Of a stretch of 64,000 nucleotides of DNA, positions 56,801 through 64,000 are shown piece after piece (position 1 is the stretch's first letter; every line of letters begins with the position of its first letter). Source of the DNA: CAWFFV01 sp963814985 (GTDB taxonomy: Bacteria > Chloroflexota > Ktedonobacteria > Ktedonobacterales > Ktedonobacteraceae); NCBI GenBank assembly GCA_963814985.1, contig CAWFFV010000058.1, forward strand, positions 1-64,000. Reading direction: 5' to 3'. The position numbers were made by a program, and so were the translations under genes. The notes beneath the pieces were generated by a model. That model was not told the DNA's origin and did not search any database. It saw nothing but the letters and a program-made list of their open reading frames with translations.

Positions 56801-57216
56801 ATTTCTTCGTCTGAAAGGGGAATAACCTCAGAAAGTTTCACCCATCTCGCTGCCGGACCAAGATGTTTTTGGATAGTGGCGCTGTCCAGAATGTGCTCGG
56901 TCACTTTGGTTTCCCACTGTTCTAGTGCCAGATCCGTAATAGCTTGACGCAAGTCAGCTAGTTTTCTCTTCTGATCCAGTCCCAGAAGTGTGTCATCTGT
57001 TTCAAGCTGGATGAGAAATGTGAGAAGTGTCTCTCGTCCCTCTTGAATAAGAACATTAATCAGGCCATGGACGAAGGTGTTAGCGTTGCCACTCCAATCA
57101 ATTTTACTGCGCAGGTGTTCAAATCCTACCTGGCCGATCAATGCCTCGCGTTCTTCTTGCATCTGGAAATCTGGCAAATTGGACAGAAACTTCTGCAATT
57201 GGGATAGCATGGTCAT
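53821..57216 (-). CDS. STAND/AAA NTPase with N-terminal EAD1-like domain, eleven 37-residue repeats and TPRs
   Basis: 1131 residues. Residues 1-95 resemble effector-associated domain 1 (LSNLPDF ... ALIGQVGF ... IDWSGNANTFVHGLI, abbreviated). Residues about 160-450 are a P-loop NTPase: Walker A GEPGSGKST (185-193), Walker B LVVLVDDVF (238-246), and a helical part with RSNEIPDDLRLPFPLQI in the sensor position. Residues 554-960 are eleven tandem 37-residue helical repeats (W-L-A-x-x-P-Q-D-x-x-V-R-x-A-Y-L), then TPRs to 1110. This is the layout of bacterial NLR-like proteins: sensor repeats, NTPase switch, homotypic adaptor. The protease gene upstream shares the adaptor. Confidence 0.85.
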   Translation of the reverse strand: MTMLSQLQKFLSNLPDFQMQEEREALIGQVGFEHLRSKIDWSGNANTFVHGLINVLIQEGRETLLTFLIQLETDDTLLGLDQKRKLADLRQAITDLALEQWETKVTEHILDSATIQKHLGPAARWVKLSEVIPLSDEEIQQFYKGAPLTWNLIAAQGDVERDIKDELMKNLSAPTQRTTMWCISGEPGSGKSTFARRIAADLAQAKEKPLLHILNNRVYEAWYGLEYISQQYEVPLALVVLVDDVFRNKDAAEALSSISPDLHITIIAASRSNEIPDDLRLPFPLQIKELSAPTPQEKMYMLQKLRLRESDLKVKQLQRLRIANSWLAMMIEMTTGEELKKIVRDSVHRLQEQDPIVYRAYEYLCYAGQYDLAIPKTLIAKLDSQGNFYNLLEYPASKGLIFESSSVKDAIRTQHATIAREALNVYRRGRDPLIPALHFINGIQPNLSEHRFFLYRLLYQLALDPQKLQVARLLQQKTNILEEVLANSRSGELMYWWIGLYQILHNQEKVTQLKEMVLTRAPQTYTDWHAHFRLIEQTRSWEQMRALIDTCTPWLSANPQDTVVRTAYLAQVKRKGTAKQIATAISTTADWLTGHPQNTNIRYAYLLFLKDKGTSEQTTASIDATTDWLSANPQDFTVRTAYLALVKDKGTNEQTTTIINATAAWLIANPQDSTVRAAYLTLVKVKGTIEQTTTIINVTASWLAVHPQDSTVRAAYLTLVKDRGTVKQADMLIEATTGWLAANPQDIAVRIAYLALIEHAGTIEQIVAAIETTTAWLVANPQDDSVREAYLGLVEQAGTVEQIATMIDATTSWLAANPQDGSVRAAYLGLVNRRGTSEQVQSAITITIEWLASRPNDVNIRNTYLGLVKRRGTVEQVVTMLPIIADWLATNPQDTNIRQTYISLVDHYGTAEQRITLIDTTAEWLAFHSQDNNVRHTYLRLVEHHGLPEQLLLAYDLTKHWIDQHPTTKDSYMIEGYGLILLKLERYKEAEKQFRWLLKIKKSYVPGHVWLAWSLYYQGKKKESYEELQQVKLWAEKGKYSLGGALKHLGRYHFLIGDLEQAIQHFQGAIREEPQHYSNYMELGRTLLAQREFDQAFVALETAQKYLQISVNEKIRRELQELTELSQLEND
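54337..55557 (-). repeat. Eleven tandem 111-bp coding repeats
   Basis: In the gene above, residues 554-960 are eleven copies of a 37-residue unit, hence 111 bp. Several neighbouring copies are very alike at the DNA level (such as those beginning WLSANPQDFTV, WLIANPQDSTV and WLAVHPQDSTV), implying recent duplication. Such repeat arrays in sensor proteins change copy number quickly. Confidence 0.9.
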
Positions 57217-57254
57217 TGAGGAAATCCTTCCTGATTTAGAGCTTCCCTACTTAT

Positions 57255-58331
57255 TTAAGAGTGCGCTATGGCTGCTGTCTCGATCTTTTGTCTCAGTTCT
57301 GTGGGCAAATCAAGCAATATTTTAGAGATTAGTATTCCCTCATTACGAAAGTAGGCTCGTTGAGTTGTGGGTTCGCGCAGTTTCTCGTCTCCTGAATGGT
57401 GCACCGCGACGACCTGCCAGGCGTCGTTAAGCACCGGGGAGCCGGATGAACCAGGTAAGGTTGAGGTGACATATTGAACGACGTTCCCTCCGACGTATTC
57501 TACAAAGTTGTTTTGGAGAGAAACTTGTTTGGGGCGGCCTCCTGCATGTTGAATGATATTTACCCGCTCATCTCTCGTGATCGTTTGATTTTGCAGTGGT
57601 AGCCATCCCCATGCTTTTCCCGGTTCACCTTCTAATTGAACAATGGTATAGTCCATATCGCGTGCCCCGTTGGTATGGAAGATCCCACCCACCTTTGCAC
57701 GATATTCGGAGACTGGTTGCGCCTCACCTAGAAAATTATCTTCATAGTTAAAGCGAAAGATGGAAGAGGGTAAAACATGAATATGAGGTATAACATGATT
57801 GTTTGTTAGCAGCAGGTCAGGGGCAACCAGAAATCCTGTCCCTGACCCGGCGTCTATTAGTGTGTTTATACCAATGTAGGCCACGGATCGCGCTACCTTC
57901 AGACCTTGAGCCAGAAATGCGATGGAGCGTAATGTATTTTCTCCAATGATCTTTTCAAAAACGCCTTCGCTTGTTTCATTGCCCTGCCAGTTAGCGATCC
58001 CAGAGGGCGGTAAGCTAGCCGTCATCATCTTATATTTTTTTAAGAGAATACTCAGAAAAGCTTGCTGTTCTTGTCCAACCAGATCCTTAATGCCATTCAA
58101 AAACACTCCAAGGGCTTCACAGTTCTCGCTGAGGATACCAAAGTTGGCAAGGTAACTCACAATCTGGCTGCTAGCTGTGGATGAGGCACCCGAAAGGGTA
58201 ATTCGAGGGAGCAGTTTCTTCAGACCAGCATCTTCCAGCAGTAATCGGCGGCTTTGCTCTGTAGCTAGCTCAGGCATGTCTTGCAATAAAGCAATCAATT
58301 GGCGACGATCTTGAACGTCCAGGATCACCAT
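57255..58331 (-). CDS. Trypsin-like serine protease with N-terminal EAD1-like domain
   Basis: 358 residues. Residues 1-95 match the same adaptor type as the downstream NTPase: LIALLQDMPELATEQSRRLL, then AGLKKLLPRITLSGASSTAS and VSYLANFGIL. Residues about 155-345 are a trypsin/HtrA-like fold with an intact triad: His179 (LLTNNHVIP), Asp227 (RDMDYTIVQ), Ser296 (TLPGSSGSPV). No signal peptide, so it acts inside the cell. It precedes the NTPase by 38 bases on the same strand. The pair fits an NTPase-triggered protease effector of a conflict system. Confidence 0.85.
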   Translation of the reverse strand: MVILDVQDRRQLIALLQDMPELATEQSRRLLLEDAGLKKLLPRITLSGASSTASSQIVSYLANFGILSENCEALGVFLNGIKDLVGQEQQAFLSILLKKYKMMTASLPPSGIANWQGNETSEGVFEKIIGENTLRSIAFLAQGLKVARSVAYIGINTLIDAGSGTGFLVAPDLLLTNNHVIPHIHVLPSSIFRFNYEDNFLGEAQPVSEYRAKVGGIFHTNGARDMDYTIVQLEGEPGKAWGWLPLQNQTITRDERVNIIQHAGGRPKQVSLQNNFVEYVGGNVVQYVTSTLPGSSGSPVLNDAWQVVAVHHSGDEKLREPTTQRAYFRNEGILISKILLDLPTELRQKIETAAIAHS

Positions 58332-58597
58332 AATCAGTTCCTCCGTGACCAGTTCAATGCTTCGTTTTTCTTCAGCTTATATAATTTTACCAAAATTCAT
58401 GCTATAAGGCAATCATGAAAATTGACACGCGATTATAAGTTTTGGGGGAATTAGAGAAATTAGCAGGTGTTGGTGTATGACAATTTGTAACCAAATTTTG
58501 TAGGAAACACATAAAACTGTGAACTTCTTCATAGAAAATGCCTCGTAATTCCATATAATGTATTATTACAGCTATATAATGCTCATTATGTTTCATT
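58332..58597. other. Intergenic region upstream of the protease operon
   Basis: AT-rich, likely the promoter of the 58331-53821 operon. No gene recognised. Confidence 0.35.
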
Positions 58598-58769
58598 GAT
58601 AACTATTCAGATCCCTTTTTCCTGAATCCTCAGCGCCTGGGGCACTTCGCAATCCGTTTTGTTGTTGGTGTGGCAGGGATGCGTCGCACCCCTGCCACAC
58701 CAACAACAAAATGAGAGCGAGCCACCGCAAGGTGGTGAGAATTCAGAAAAAGGTAATATGAGTAATTAC
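58598..58769. repeat. Palindromic element, copy 2
   Basis: Central palindrome 58657-58683 / 58685-58711 (27-base arms, one mismatch, one central base). Short hairpins flank it: GCGCC ... GGCAC on the left, CCACC-GCAA-GGTGG on the right. Outer ends GATAACTATTCAG ... and GTAATTAC (reverse) with CCTTTTTC and TGAATTCTCA are imperfect terminal inverted repeats of about 40 bases. It is in the opposite orientation to the copy near 62290. Confidence 0.75.
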
Positions 58770-59133
58770 AGGCTTTACAAGGAGAAGAGTTTTCTTTTAA
58801 TATGAAGTGTAAGGAAAAAGTCACAGGAAGAAATATAGAGGGCCTATCCTTCGTTTGAATCTGGTAGGAAAACAAATAGCTAAGCCAATAGAGGGAAGGC
58901 CATGCCAACTTAAAATAGCACGAAGCTGGGAACGAACCAGACAGAAGGGATTATCGTGTCGTTCGATCTACTCCGCTTGTACATTTTACCAGATGCAACT
59001 TTTTGCAGTATCCTGACACGGATCGAAGGAAGAGAGAAAACCTGATGTGGTCACCGTGCCTCCTGACGGAGATAACTCTAGCTGAACAATGCCAGGAATG
59101 TCAGGTGGTTTTCACCAGGGGGTGGAGACTCTG

Positions 59134-60339
59134 ATGAATAGATATATAGATAATCGGCGAAGACAGATATACGATCTGGTTACCCAGAAACTGGGAGAGC
59201 AAAGACAGGTATATGATCTGGTTACCCAGAAACTGGGAGAGCGAAGACCGGTATATGATCTGGTTGCCCAGAAATTAAGGGAGCAAAGACAGGTATATAA
59301 TCTGGTTACCTGTAGACTAGGAGAGCAAACGCGGAGGATACCCTTTAAATTTAGATTGATACTTCTAAGCATACTCATCGTAAGTGTTCTGGGCGTTGTG
59401 CTCTATCCTCTGCTTACGATGAAACCATTGCAAGTAAAGAGCCATAACATGGTAACGGTAGTACTGGCACCGAAGCCTTTTAATCCCGATCTCGGAACCG
59501 TATTACCCAATCACCGTATAGTTGCCTTCTATGCCATCCCTGGTGCGCAAGCGACGGGACCAGCCTATCAACTGACTCCAACCATGCTGAACAATTTGCA
59601 AGCACAAGAAGCAGCTTACCAGCAGATTGATCCCTCACACCCCGTGCAAGGTGGTATTGATCTGGTCGTGAGTGTACCGGATGCTGCTCCCGGACCTGAT
59701 GGCACATATAGCCATCATCTGGACCCTGCTCTGATTCAGTCCTATATTGACTTCTGTCAAAAAAATGGCCTCATCCTGTTTTTGGATCTCAACTTTGGGT
59801 TGGCACCCGTTATGAGCGAGGTAAACTTTTTCCTGCCGTATCTGGAGCGCTACTCATTTGTGCATATGGCTGTAGATCCTGAATGGATGTTTCCACGTCA
59901 TGATGGCATCCCTGGTATCAATCTGAGCAATGTGCGTGCCTCTGATCTCAATCCTATTATTCAAGCCCTGGCAGCGCTTCCCATGAAATATCATGTGCCA
60001 CGCAAAATCCTATTGATTCATCAATATCGTCCTGATGGGGATGGCCTGAAAAATCCGTATGATCCAGGACAGGCTGAGATTGCTGATAAGCAGCATTTGC
60101 TGTCTGATACGCGTGTCGATGTAGTCATCCATGTTGATGGTGTAGGTGGCTATATCGGTGATAAAGCAGATAAGAGCTACGAGTATAACAGATGGGTTAG
60201 CCAGGATATGCGAACCTACCACAATTTCGGTTATGGCGGCTTTAAACTCTTCTATCATATTGAAGCGAAGACACTGATGACACCACAGGAAGTGCTTGCA
60301 CTCAAGCCCTCACCAATGGTGATCACTTATGGGAATTAA
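59134..60339 (+). CDS. Membrane-anchored protein with 14-residue N-terminal repeats and TIM-barrel-like outer domain
   Basis: About 401 residues from ATG 59134 (GGTGGAG seven bases before; ATG 59089 has none). Residues about 10-66 are four copies of a 14-residue unit V-Y-D-L-V-T-Q-K-L-G-E-Q-R-Q. One helix (LILLSILIVSVLGVVLYPLL) then about 300 residues outside. That domain (RIVAFYAIPGA, VQGGIDLVVSVPDA, FLDLNFGLAPV, VHMAVDPEWMF, KILLIHQY, VDVVIHVDG) has alternating strand/helix blocks like a TIM barrel; catalytic residues are not evident. Function unknown; possibly cell-envelope glycan related. Confidence 0.6.
   Translation: MNRYIDNRRRQIYDLVTQKLGEQRQVYDLVTQKLGERRPVYDLVAQKLREQRQVYNLVTCRLGEQTRRIPFKFRLILLSILIVSVLGVVLYPLLTMKPLQVKSHNMVTVVLAPKPFNPDLGTVLPNHRIVAFYAIPGAQATGPAYQLTPTMLNNLQAQEAAYQQIDPSHPVQGGIDLVVSVPDAAPGPDGTYSHHLDPALIQSYIDFCQKNGLILFLDLNFGLAPVMSEVNFFLPYLERYSFVHMAVDPEWMFPRHDGIPGINLSNVRASDLNPIIQALAALPMKYHVPRKILLIHQYRPDGDGLKNPYDPGQAEIADKQHLLSDTRVDVVIHVDGVGGYIGDKADKSYEYNRWVSQDMRTYHNFGYGGFKLFYHIEAKTLMTPQEVLALKPSPMVITYGN
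59161..59328 (+). repeat. Four 42-bp tandem repeats in the 59134 gene
   Basis: Units starting AGACAGGTATATGATCTGGT repeat every 42 bases four times with small changes. The length is a multiple of three, so the coding frame is preserved; each encodes 14 residues of a charged amphipathic helix (two or three of them nearly identical). Confidence 0.85.
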
Positions 60340-60437
60340 CTGAATAGTTACTTCTTTTGCGATGGCATACATCGAGATGACCACAACCTCATCTTTGTCC
60401 GCCGTGAAATCGTGGTCATCCAAAGACAGCATAAGCG

Positions 60438-61158
60438 CTACTTGATGCGAGCACCGCCGTCACAATCAATGATCGTGCCCGTCATAAAGCTGTTCTGGAT
60501 CAAGAACACGATGGCCTGCGCAACATCTTCTGGCTGGCCGACCCGCCCAACAGGAACCGTCGCAGCCGTCTGTGCAAAGAAGGTATCGCGGAATTGTGCG
60601 GGCACCTGATCCCACCATGATGTTGCAATAATTCCAGGTGATACTGCATTCACACGGAGCGGACGAAGCTCCAGGGCAAGCGATGGAACCATCGCGTTGA
60701 GGGCACCGTTAATCGCTGCCAGGCCGGCTGTCTCTGGAAAAGCGGCGCGGGCTGAACCAGCCGTAATAAAAGTTAGTGACCCATCACGTTGCAATGTATC
60801 AAGGCTGGCTTGAGCAATGGCGACCTGGGGCCAAAATTTGCCTTCAAACCCATTACGGAGTGCGTCCAGATCAAGGCTAGGGAACGCCCCGGCACCACCA
60901 GCGCCGCTTACAGCTATCACCAGATGCTGGAATGATCCATACTCTTGAAAAAACTTACGGATATGCGGAAGTGATGTGGCATCAACTACCGCTCCGGTAG
61001 CCTGCTTTCCTAGCTGTGCAACTGCCACCTTGACCTTATCTGCACTGCGTCCAGTGACCGCTACATTTGCTCCAGCCTCTACCAGCATACGTGCAGTGGT
61101 AAGACCAATTCCCTGAGCTTCCTCCCATGATAACGACGCGTTGATTCGTAATATCCAT
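60438..61158 (-). pseudogene. SDR-family oxidoreductase, frameshift in the glycine motif
   Basis: Begins MDITNQRVVIMGGSSG at 61158; one extra G in the run at 61111-61113 shifts the frame just where GGSSGIGLTTARMLVEAG should continue. The rest is conserved: VAVTGRS, LVIAVSGAGG, the catalytic Ser and later phrases in SLTFITAGSARA, INGALNAMVPSLALEL, VNAVSPGII and a C-terminal DGGARIK. The usual YxxxK is altered to A-A-I-N region, so catalysis is uncertain. NAD(P)-dependent oxidoreductase on a small substrate. It faces a regulator at 61305, which probably controls it. Confidence 0.8.
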
Positions 61159-61304
61159 TGTGGTGTACTCCTATCTGCTTAATAAATGTGTAGTGGTATA
61201 CTAGGGTAAGTATAGTCGAGCCTGTGATGGCGTACCAGTGTGTGTTTATCCTGGTATTGGTAACACTAGGCTTAGCTGAGAGATAAAGAGTGTGAGGGAA
61301 TCCA

Positions 61305-62182
61305 ATGAATGAGCAAGAGCGCCGTCAGGCCTTAGCAGATTTTCTCCGCACACGTCGTGAACGCCTTTCACCCGCACTGTTGGGATTGCCGATTGGGCGT
61401 CGTCGCCGTACCCCTGGACTCAGACGAGAGGAAGTCGCGCAGGAGGCAGGGGTGAGTACAACCTGGTATACCTGGCTGGAGCAGGGGCGTGCTATTCAGG
61501 TCTCCACCGAGGTGGTTGAGAGTCTCGCCCGTGTCCTGCAACTCGATGCCAACGAGCGGGGCTATCTCTTCCAACTTACCGTGCAATCGACTGTTGCGGG
61601 GCATCCGGAAACCAGGAGACGGTCAGTCCGGCTCTGCGGCGCGTGTTAGAGCAGTTGACAACCACTCCGGCCTATATTCGTGGGCAACGCTGGGATGTTC
61701 TGGCCTGGAATCAAGCCGCTTGTGCTGTTATAAACAATTTTTGTCAGATGCCTGCCCATGAGCGCAATATCCTGTACCGTTTCTTCTGTGATCCCGATAT
61801 CAGGCAGTTCTATGATGACTGGGAGTCCATTGCCAGATGTATGCTTGCTCAGTTTCGTGCCAGCGCTGGTATTCGTGTGGGTGATCCCTGGTTTAAAGAA
61901 CTGATTGAAATGCTCAGGCAAAGGAGTCCTGAGTTTCGGCTGTGGTGGCCTCGCCATGAGATCCTCGGTATGCCTGAAGGACGCAAAGAATTCAACCATC
62001 CATTAGTCGGTCATCTGACCCTGGAACACACAACCTTTCACGTCTCCGATGCTCCTCATCTTCAACTTGTTCTGAATATTCCCCTTGAGGAGGAGACGGA
62101 GCAGAAGGTGCAGCGTCTTCTTGCTTCAGGGTGTCCTTACCATAGTGGAACGCCTGGGGGTGTCTACACGGCAACCAGATAA
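61305..62182 (+). pseudogene. HTH (XRE-type) regulator with MmyB-like ligand domain, frameshifted
   Basis: First part: ADFLRTRRERLSPALLG, RTPGLRREEVAQEAGVSTTW, YTWLEQGRAIQVSTEVVESL, a helix-turn-helix typical of this family. After a one-base loss near 61612-61625 the MmyB-like domain continues: LEQLTTTPAYIRGQRWDVLAW, NILYRFFCDPDIRQFYDDWE, AGIRVGDPWFKELIEML, then HLTLEHTTFHVSDAPHLQLV. Members bind fatty acyl or similar ligands and often sit opposite an SDR gene, as here. Confidence 0.8.
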
Positions 62183-62199
62183 GCTATTCATAAATATTC

Positions 62200-62377
62200 G
62201 TAACTACCCAGGTCTTCTCACCACCTGCGGTGGCTCGCTCCCGTTTGCTGTGTAGTTTTGTTGTCTGTGGAGGAGATTGCGTCGCAATCTCCTCCACAGA
62301 CAACAAAACTACACAGCAAACAAATTGCGAAGCGCCGTAGGCGCTGAGGAATCAGAAAAAGAGACCTGAATAGTTAC
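62200..62377. repeat. Palindromic element, copy 3 (best preserved)
   Basis: GTAACTACCCAGGTC (62200-62214) and the complement of GACCTGAATAGTTAC (62363-62377) are 15-bp terminal inverted repeats, two mismatches. Inside: hairpin CCACC-TGC-GGTGG, a 39-base-arm palindrome (62243-62281 with 62283-62321, one central T), and hairpin GCGCC-GTA-GGCGC. Lies between convergent genes. No coding content. Confidence 0.85.
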
Positions 62378-62390
62378 ATCTGCAAGGAGA

Positions 62391-62889
62391 TTATTCATGC
62401 TTAACTTGCTCTAAAGCATCCTTTAGTTGCTTGTACACATTGTCCAGATGATCGGGCATGACCTTGATATCGGCGACCACGGGCATAAAATTTGTGTCAC
62501 CATTCCAGCGAGGGACAATATGATAGTGTGTATGATCGGCAAAACCTGCACCTGCAACCTTCCCCTCATTAATGCCCATATTGAAACCGTCAGGATTGAG
62601 CGCCAGGCGTAAAGCCTTTAATGCAAGCTGTGACCTGAGCCATCAAATCGGCGAGGACAGTTGCATTGAGCGAACTGATACTGCCTACATGTTCGTAAGG
62701 GGAAACCATCAGGTGTCCGTTGTTATAGGGATAGAGGTTGAGCATCATAAAGCAATATTCTCCACGATGGAGGATATAATACTCTTCGTCGCGCTGTGCG
62801 GCTGGCTGCGTGCAAAAAATACAACCTGGCGCAGGTGGTGTTTTTGGCTTAATAAAAGCCATACGCCACGGTGCCCACAAATTCTCCAT
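62391..62889 (-). pseudogene. HIT-family hydrolase, frameshifted
   Basis: Start MENLWAPWRMAFI at 62889 with GAGGG ahead; CIFCTQ zinc Cys pair; EYCFMMLNLYPYNNGHLMVSP; then a one-base shift near 62612-62622 (frame leaves at IKGFTPG, re-enters at KALRLALNPDGFNMG); then HTHYHIVPRWNGDTNFM with the catalytic HxHxH. Ends VKHE. Resembles AP4A phosphorylase-type HIT proteins that split dinucleoside polyphosphates. All motif residues present, so a single indel is the only defect. Confidence 0.85.
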
Positions 62890-62942
62890 AGATGCCCTCG
62901 AAAAAGAAAGAGTTACAAGAGATCCAATGGGATCATCTCCCA

Positions 62943-63332
62943 TTAGTTATCTTGATTATTGTAATCGCAGGCAGTGGATGGCGGCAAGCCGACCCACTGC
63001 GTTGCCCAGGCGTGTATGGCGTCCACAACGGGTTTAAGTGCCCGCCCTTTTTCGGTAAGCTGATACTCAACCCGTACGGGAATTTGGGGATATACCGCAC
63101 GTTTTACGACGCCTTCCATCTCCAGTTCACGCAAACGGTCGCTCAGCACACGATCTGAGAGGCCTTCGACCAGCGTGGTTAGCTCACAGAAGCGCCTTGG
63201 CCCGTCCATGAGAGCATCGAGTAAGAGTCCTGTCCAACGCTTACCGAGCATCTGTGCTGCGTATTCATAACGGGGACAGGTGTGTGTTATTGTTGTGGGT
63301 ATGATTGTTGAATTCGTTGGCTGCGTTGCCAT
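62943..63332 (-). CDS. HxlR-family regulator
   Basis: 129 residues. HxlR winged helix: CPRYEYAAQMLGKRWTGLLL, RFCELTTLVEGLSDRVLSDR, then LEMEGVVKRAVYPQIPVRVEY and LTEKGRALKPVV. The Cys in HTCPRYEY is in the place used for redox or aldehyde sensing by some members. 53 bases upstream of the HIT gene, same strand. May control a neighbour; target not visible. Confidence 0.9.
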   Translation of the reverse strand: MATQPTNSTIIPTTITHTCPRYEYAAQMLGKRWTGLLLDALMDGPRRFCELTTLVEGLSDRVLSDRLRELEMEGVVKRAVYPQIPVRVEYQLTEKGRALKPVVDAIHAWATQWVGLPPSTACDYNNQDN

Positions 63333-63480
63333 CTTTGCCTGCCATTTCCGGTTCAGCTCAAGGCGGACCAGAGTCGGGAACTAGGGAACGACCAGTATGT
63401 GTAACATTAGTATACCATGTTTTTATTTCTGAGGCAAGTAATGTTACGTGTAAAAAGTAAGCAAGAGGTCTGAGGAATTG

Positions 63481-63978
63481 CTATTCATGTACTGTTTCGC
63501 TTTGCCACTCGCAAGTAGCAGGGATGGTCTGTTGGAGTGCTTCAGCCAGACCGTCCAGGTCGGTGACATCGTCGCGATAGACTGCCCATGCTTTGGCTTT
63601 TTGCTCAGGCGAGGAAACTTTACGGTAGATGGTGATGCTGATACGCTTGCCGTTGGGAAAGAATTCCTCTTTGATGCGAGTCAAATCTTCCCAGCGGATC
63701 TCGATTATTTCTTTGTTATGACTCTGCTTGACGAGTACCCCTGGTTCCAGGGTAATAGTAAAGGGGATGGGGGCTATGATGCGCAAATAAACAATAAAGC
63801 CGATAATAAACGCAATTGCGGCAATCGTGCTCCCAATCGCTGATGCCCCCTGGTGAATAGCGATCCATAGAACAAGGGCTGTGACACCAAGAACACCCAG
63901 CACTGTAACGATACGTTTAAATGGACTGAGTCCTGGTCCGATAAAGGCCTTTCCTTGTATAGCCGAAGATGATGCCAT
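63481..63978 (-). CDS. Membrane protein with PH-like C-terminal domain
   Basis: 165 residues from ATG 63978 (GGGAGC before; the upstream ATG at 63996 adds six residues). Two helices (residues about 20-60) followed by a strand-rich domain FTITLEPGVLVKQS, IEIRWEDLTRIKEEFFPNGK, interrupted, and a helix (DLDGLAEALQQTIP), the usual bacterial PH-like layout. No enzyme motif. Alone on this strand with a free upstream region at 63979-64000. Confidence 0.65.
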   Translation of the reverse strand: MASSSAIQGKAFIGPGLSPFKRIVTVLGVLGVTALVLWIAIHQGASAIGSTIAAIAFIIGFIVYLRIIAPIPFTITLEPGVLVKQSHNKEIIEIRWEDLTRIKEEFFPNGKRISITIYRKVSSPEQKAKAWAVYRDDVTDLDGLAEALQQTIPATCEWQSETVHE

Positions 63979-64000
63979 GAGCAGCTCCCAACACATTGAA

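Noticed and set aside
1..64000. CRISPR array or tRNA/rRNA genes
   Set aside because: No regularly spaced direct repeats with unique spacers, and no cloverleaf with GGTTCGA-type arms, were seen by eye.

Overview
The window looks like chromosome from a multicellular-type Chloroflexota bacterium of the Ktedonobacteria group. This is inferred from gene style, not a marker gene: zinc-ribbon Ser/Thr kinases with long Arg/Glu/Ala coiled coils, DUF4388-type and degenerate-receiver signalling proteins, WD40 proteins, an SbcC-like/NurA pair, HIT and VOC proteins, and mixed gene orientation with moderate GC. No rRNA, tRNA or CRISPR array was found.

Layout. 1-7998: end of an alpha/beta hydrolase gene, an NCS1 nucleobase transporter, two facing clusters of unusual signalling proteins (two with degenerate receiver domains), a 262-bp TA-flanked miniature element, a VOC protein and a hypothetical. 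8200-14416: a zinc-ribbon kinase, then a minus-strand operon of MerR-like regulator, N6-adenine methylase and PD-(D/E)XK-like protein that looks like a restriction-modification system. 14704-19779: glmS (frameshifted) behind a glmS ribozyme, an orphan HicB, nadE and a membrane protein. 19826-30293: a mixed accessory/defence stretch with an AbiEii-like nucleotidyltransferase, hicBA, a TcmP-like gene next to a DNA methyltransferase, a DUF6909-like protein, a broken lipase and a broken two-gene AAA ATPase/DUF4435 (PARIS-like) system. 30416-39625: SbcC-like ATPase plus NurA, CpXC, MoaB/MogA, a seven-bladed WD40 protein, and a DUF4388-like/cache-sensor pair ending in a strong terminator.

39743-47697 is an integrated genetic element bounded by 129-bp direct repeats (about 95% identical). 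It carries a GntR/UTRA regulator with palindromic operators, small Cys-rich zinc-finger proteins, membrane proteins, a rolling-circle-type replication initiator, a large hairpin and a tyrosine integrase next to the right repeat. It has split the chromosome between the terminator at 39731-39774 and the phosphate operon.

47833-53805 is the pst operon (pstS-C-A-B, a small gene, a second pstB, and a PhoB/PhoP-type regulator without its kinase). 53821-58331 encodes a STAND/AAA NTPase with eleven 37-residue repeats and a trypsin-like protease. Both carry the same kind of N-terminal domain (resembling effector-associated domain 1), so they form a probable NLR-like conflict system, the strongest candidate for an interesting system here. 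The right end holds an extracellular protein, an SDR with its divergent HTH regulator, HIT, HxlR and PH-like membrane genes.

Two features cut across the window. First, about a dozen otherwise conserved genes, including glmS, carry single-base indels or in-frame stops, so unpolished sequence and real decay must be told apart before calling pseudogenes. Second, three intergenic copies (near 27000, 58680 and 62290) of a cloverleaf-like inverted-repeat element have long central palindromes whose arms differ between copies yet stay self-complementary.
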